Assembly: GCF_014117325.1 (NCBI RefSeq)
Contig: NZ_CP059732.1
Coordinates: 2,431,001 to 2,495,000, forward strand
Length of the DNA stretch: 64,000 nt
Source of the DNA: Spirosoma foliorum
Lineage (GTDB): Bacteria; Bacteroidota; Bacteroidia; Cytophagales; Spirosomataceae
Direction of reading: 5' to 3'
Shown piece by piece: positions 60,879 to 64,000 of this stretch (positions are counted from its first letter, which is position 1; each line of letters begins with the position of its first letter). The notes beneath the pieces are model-generated. The model was not told the origin of the DNA, did not search any database, and worked only from the letters and a program-made list of their open reading frames with translations. The translations under genes and the position numbers were made by a program.

Positions 60879-61217
60879 ATGAATGTTTCTAAGATACTCC
60901 TGGCGATCGGCCTGTTTTTAATTGGTTCCTTTGGCCACTGGTATATCATGTACTGGCAATTCAAAATGCCAAACTGGATTCGGTCGCCGATACCATACGT
61001 GCTGGCGCTAGGATGCACCTGGTTATGGATTAAAGCTTCCAAATATGGTGTAGAAGGGTTCAATGGCTCCATGTGGTCGAATCGATTCTTGTTTTTTGCT
61101 ACGGGCGTTATCGTTGGTGCCTTCCTCTATCCGTTGCATTATAACCAGCCCCTTACTATTAAAGTAGTCATTCAGATTCTTCTGGCCCTCTGTATTATCC
61201 TTGTTTCGTTGATTTGA
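60879..61217 (+). CDS. Small four-helix membrane protein of unknown function
   Basis: This 112-residue protein has four predicted transmembrane segments: ILLAIGLFLIGSFGHWYIMY, IPYVLALGCTWLWIKAS, FLFFATGVIVGAFLYPLHY and VVIQILLALCIILVSLI. I know no family. It begins 13 bases after the preceding terminator and lies convergent to the CoA-transferase gene. Confidence 0.6.
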   Translation: MNVSKILLAIGLFLIGSFGHWYIMYWQFKMPNWIRSPIPYVLALGCTWLWIKASKYGVEGFNGSMWSNRFLFFATGVIVGAFLYPLHYNQPLTIKVVIQILLALCIILVSLI

Positions 61218-61244
61218 TTGATTATCACCCAGTTTTGTGCGAAA

Positions 61245-62528
61245 TTATACACTGCCAAATCGCGCAAATGCCTCTCGTTCCAGTTCTTCCCGATGATTGG
61301 GATGGGCAATGTTGATAAGGGCACGGGCACGTTGGCGGAGGTTCTTGCCGAACAAATTAGCAATACCGTATTCTGTGACAATGTAATGCACATGCGCGCG
61401 AGTGGTCGTTACGCCGGCCCCTTCTTTCAAAAACGGAACTAGTTTACTCTCTCCCCGAGTGGTTGTTGACGCCAGCGCGAAAATAGGTTTTCCACCTTCC
61501 GACAGACTGGCTCCCCGCACAAAATCCATCTGGCCACCTACGCCTGAATATTGGTAGGTCCCAATCGTGTCGGCACAAACTTGCCCTGTCAGGTCGATTT
61601 CGATGGCCGAATTGATGGCCGTAACTTTCGGGTTGCGCCGAATGATAGCCGTATCGTTGGTAAAACTGACCTGTTTCATAGCGACCCCAGGGTTATCATC
61701 AATGAAATCGTAAACTCGTTGACTGCCCATTACAAAGGCCGAAACAAGGCGATAGGGTAGCACTGTCTTATGTTCACCGGTGATCACCCCCCGTTCAACC
61801 AGATCGATCACCCCATCCGAAAACATTTCGGTATGGATGCCCAGCCCTTTGTGATGGATAAGCTCCGATAGCGTAGCATTCGGAATGCCGCCGATGCCAA
61901 GCTGAAGCGTGGCACCATCTTCAACCAGACTCGCTACGTTTTGGCCGATCTTACGATCCAGATCACTGATCTGACCAGGCAACACTTCGTAAACGGGCGC
62001 ATCTACCTCAACGGCCGCGTGTAGCATCGAAACTGGAATCAGGCCGTCACCATGCGTGCGAGGTACACGTGGATTCACCTGGGCAATCACATACTTCGCC
62101 GAATGAATGGCCGCTAACGAAATATCGACCGAAGGACCCAGCGAACAGAAACCGTGCGCATCGGGGGGCGATACCTGAATAAGCGCTACATCGATGGGCA
62201 ATATGTTTCGCTGGAACAAAAGAGGGACCTCACTCAGAAAAACTGGAACGTAATCGCCGATGCCCTGATTGAGTTGCTTCCGCATATTGGCACCGATAAA
62301 GAAGGAATTAGGTCGAAACGAATTTTGGTACTGGGCATCCAGATAGGGCAATGGCCCTTCGGTATGCATATGACAAATCTCTACATCACGAAGCTCATGA
62401 GCACGATCGACCATTGCCTTGATGAGCATATGAGGAGTTTGGGCAACACTATGTATAAAAACGCGATTGCCCGATTGAATAGCCGAAACGGCTTTTTCGG
62501 GACTAGTGAGCGGAAGATGAACAGGCAT
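61245..62528 (-). CDS. Acetyl-CoA hydrolase/4-hydroxybutyrate-type CoA transferase
   Basis: The ATG at 62528 gives 427 residues; the frame upstream is not likely coding. The protein has the class I CoA-transferase blocks: HTEGPLPYLDAQYQNSFRP, VALIQVSPPDAHGFCSLGP, LQLGIGGIPNATLSEL (CoA binding) and HTEMFSDGVIDLVERG, where the Glu is the likely CoA-thioester nucleophile, then GGQMDFVRGASLSEGGK. It transfers or hydrolyses short-chain acyl-CoA in the cytoplasm (acetate or butyrate metabolism). It is monocistronic. Confidence 0.9.
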   Translation of the reverse strand: MPVHLPLTSPEKAVSAIQSGNRVFIHSVAQTPHMLIKAMVDRAHELRDVEICHMHTEGPLPYLDAQYQNSFRPNSFFIGANMRKQLNQGIGDYVPVFLSEVPLLFQRNILPIDVALIQVSPPDAHGFCSLGPSVDISLAAIHSAKYVIAQVNPRVPRTHGDGLIPVSMLHAAVEVDAPVYEVLPGQISDLDRKIGQNVASLVEDGATLQLGIGGIPNATLSELIHHKGLGIHTEMFSDGVIDLVERGVITGEHKTVLPYRLVSAFVMGSQRVYDFIDDNPGVAMKQVSFTNDTAIIRRNPKVTAINSAIEIDLTGQVCADTIGTYQYSGVGGQMDFVRGASLSEGGKPIFALASTTTRGESKLVPFLKEGAGVTTTRAHVHYIVTEYGIANLFGKNLRQRARALINIAHPNHREELEREAFARFGSV

Positions 62529-62558
62529 TGTTAGGTAAAAGCGTAATTTTTGACGCCA

Positions 62559-62566
62559 CAAAAGTA
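62559..62566 (-). promoter_or_regulatory. Putative -7 box of the CoA-transferase gene
   Basis: The minus strand reads TACTTTTG, an exact TAnnTTTG match, 31 bases upstream of the start codon. No clear -33 element. Confidence 0.35.
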
Positions 62567-62660
62567 GGTGTTAGTGCTTCTGCATGAGGTGATTAATTTC
62601 GGCATGGTTGGCTGAGTTTAATCAGGGTTTTTGCAGGAAAAAGTGTCAGGAAAATTCACG

Positions 62661-63911
62661 CTAATTTGGCCAGCCTATGGGAGCAATCGGGGTACGCTGG
62701 TCAATAGGACCACAAACAGCAGTGGGCGGGCGAACCGGACCACCTACAAGAAATGTAGGGCCATTAGAGGGAGGAGGTGGCGATTCTGGATTAGGGATAC
62801 GGCCGTTCAAGGCGTAAAACAAGGTAGGCGGAATGCCATCCGTGTCTTTTCGATCAATGTAATACGGTTTTATTGAAACAGCCGAAGCGGTAAAGTAGCC
62901 AATTACTTTTTCTTTTGGATCGGCCTCATTTCGAATATTGCCGATCATTACCGTCGGTGGTGTGTCAGTCAATCCACCTGTTGATTGTGTCTGTTGCTGG
63001 AAAAAATTGAAGTACTCGTAAGCCGTTTTAGTGAGCGCTTCCTGTCGAATATCGACCAAACAAGGGCTATGCTGATAAAAGGGAACCTGAGCAACCAGTT
63101 GTCGGGAAATAAGCCCACCATTCGTAAACTTATCATCGAAAACATTGATGGTATGACTGTAGAGGATTTCCCAGCATTGCGTTCGACAGAAATAATCGAA
63201 CGAGGTACCCTGAACGTACAAATAGGCCTGTGAGCTAGCGGGTGGATAAACGCAATCCTCAAAAGGTTTATTGGTCGATTGAAATACGCCATTATTAAAC
63301 GGCAAAACTTCATTGACGGCATAAATACCCTGATAGCAAGTCCGACAATACTCCTGGGGCTCATAAAGCATCCAGGACCATCGATAGTAATTGTGCTCAT
63401 TGACAGGGTCCTGGGTGTCCAGGTAAACGTCATGCGCTGCGCGATAATGGCCATCTATTGCTTCAATGGGCGAAAGACTGGTTGGGTTGAATTGAACCGT
63501 CACCCGGCTAATGGGAGGAACGGAGGGCATCACCTGTTGCGTGGATATATAGCGAGTGCCATCACTCAGGGTAAAGCGGAGTTGGTAAGCGTGGTTTATC
63601 TGCCCTTTAAAATCGTTCGGCAATTGATAGCTGCCATTTATTGTTTCATGACAGCTAATCACCTCCGACGAATCGAGTATTACTTCAACCGTTGCTTTGG
63701 TAACGGGTAGTGTTCCACTTCGTCCAGTTAGCCGGTCAGCATGCGAACGATTAAGTCGAATGACCATCGGTTCGGCTACATTCGTAATCGTCCCGTCAAC
63801 AACAAGAACATCCACGGTATCGGCCAGGGTTTGGGCGAGGGGATCTACACAAGCGAATGGTAGAAGCAGAGCCGTTAAACAGCCAAGTCCAAGTAGAGCT
63901 AACGAACGCAT
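62661..63911 (-). CDS. DUF4249 lipoprotein
   Basis: This 416-residue lipoprotein has an N-terminal LLLPFAC signal and a domain beginning VLVVDGTITNVAEPMVIRLN with VTKATVEVILDSSEVI, the opening of DUF4249; later cysteine pairs (EYCRTCYQG, FCRTQCWE) and the end GLISRQLVAQVPFYQ also fit. In Bacteroidota, DUF4249 genes sit next to TonB-dependent receptors and are thought to be surface partners in uptake. The upstream neighbour would start beyond the right window edge; 89 bases of intergenic sequence remain. Confidence 0.9.
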   Translation of the reverse strand: MRSLALLGLGCLTALLLPFACVDPLAQTLADTVDVLVVDGTITNVAEPMVIRLNRSHADRLTGRSGTLPVTKATVEVILDSSEVISCHETINGSYQLPNDFKGQINHAYQLRFTLSDGTRYISTQQVMPSVPPISRVTVQFNPTSLSPIEAIDGHYRAAHDVYLDTQDPVNEHNYYRWSWMLYEPQEYCRTCYQGIYAVNEVLPFNNGVFQSTNKPFEDCVYPPASSQAYLYVQGTSFDYFCRTQCWEILYSHTINVFDDKFTNGGLISRQLVAQVPFYQHSPCLVDIRQEALTKTAYEYFNFFQQQTQSTGGLTDTPPTVMIGNIRNEADPKEKVIGYFTASAVSIKPYYIDRKDTDGIPPTLFYALNGRIPNPESPPPPSNGPTFLVGGPVRPPTAVCGPIDQRTPIAPIGWPN

Positions 63912-64000
63912 ACATAGCTGGAATGTTAGACCAAAACCGCTTTACGAATAGATTCTACTTTTTTGAATTTACTGCTTGATGTAATTGTCTGATTTGAATT

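Noticed and set aside
1..64000. CRISPR array or phage/IS element
   Set aside because: No regularly spaced direct repeats, no transposase or integrase frame and no terminal repeats with target duplications were seen.
1..64000. Biosynthetic gene cluster or polysaccharide-utilisation locus
   Set aside because: No SusC/SusD pair and no biosynthetic core gene is present; the hydrolases are scattered.

Overview
The window looks like a chromosomal segment from a Cytophagales bacterium (Bacteroidota), most like Spirosoma or a close relative. The support is indirect: a T9SS type-B sorting domain, DUF4249, DUF4270 and DUF4907 proteins, YHYH lipoproteins, an OMP_b-brl-type receptor, many Sec/lipobox exports, roughly half GC content, and several boxes of the Bacteroidota -7 form TAnnTTTG. 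I saw no rRNA, tRNA, CRISPR array, complete insertion sequence, prophage or plasmid module. The region is ordinary accessory chromosome, rich in exported hydrolases and oxidoreductases, with many intergenic palindromes and several decayed genes.

Layout. 0-9 kb: a DUF6438 protein cut by the window edge, an SDR dehydrogenase, an EamA permease, a leucine-rich-repeat protein, a 963-residue M16 protease, a Tat-exported xylose-isomerase-like TIM barrel, and the C-terminal stump of a Gfo/Idh/MocA oxidoreductase. 9-15 kb: two YHYH lipoproteins with a secreted anchored protein and a frameshifted YwqK-like gene between or beside them, a decayed small membrane gene, CsbD, a flavin monooxygenase-like protein and a DUF2147 protein. 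15-25 kb: thioesterase, dicarboxylate symporter, a PGYNQ-repeat protein, M3 peptidase, ABC-F ATPase, M20 amidohydrolase and the remnant of an FAD oxidoreductase. 24-41 kb: GH63-like glucosidase, VF530-type protein, TlpA-like thioredoxin, two class-C serine hydrolases, a Gly-rich protein, an orphan OmpR regulator, M28 peptidase, YceI, a D-aminoacylase-like amidohydrolase and a large T9SS substrate. 42-54 kb: a small two-gene operon, an outer-membrane beta-barrel receptor plus LolA-like protein, GH95 fucosidase, a DUF4270/DUF4907/Kelch cluster and an S41 protease. 54-64 kb: a small subunit plus GMC oxidoreductase, a PQQ-type beta-propeller, an alpha/beta hydrolase, a second exported TIM barrel, a small membrane protein, a CoA-transferase and a DUF4249 lipoprotein.

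How the genes work together. The clearest possible pathway is at 54.6-60.8 kb. The gluconate-2-dehydrogenase-subunit-3-like protein and the GMC flavoprotein (with three closely spaced cysteines) resemble periplasmic glucoside 3-dehydrogenases. The neighbouring beta-propeller and the exported TIM barrel could act on oxidised sugars. GH95 and GH63 enzymes, the outer-membrane receptor and the DUF4249 lipoprotein point to scavenging of glycans and oligomers. The M3, M16, M20, M28, S41 and D-aminoacylase-like enzymes point to peptide turnover.

The most unusual non-coding feature is the number of long, perfect or near-perfect inverted repeats (13-35 bp arms) between genes. At least four families occur twice in this window. 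Some double as bidirectional terminators, one lies between the two subunit genes of the GMC dehydrogenase, and one lies at the broken end of a decayed oxidoreductase gene.
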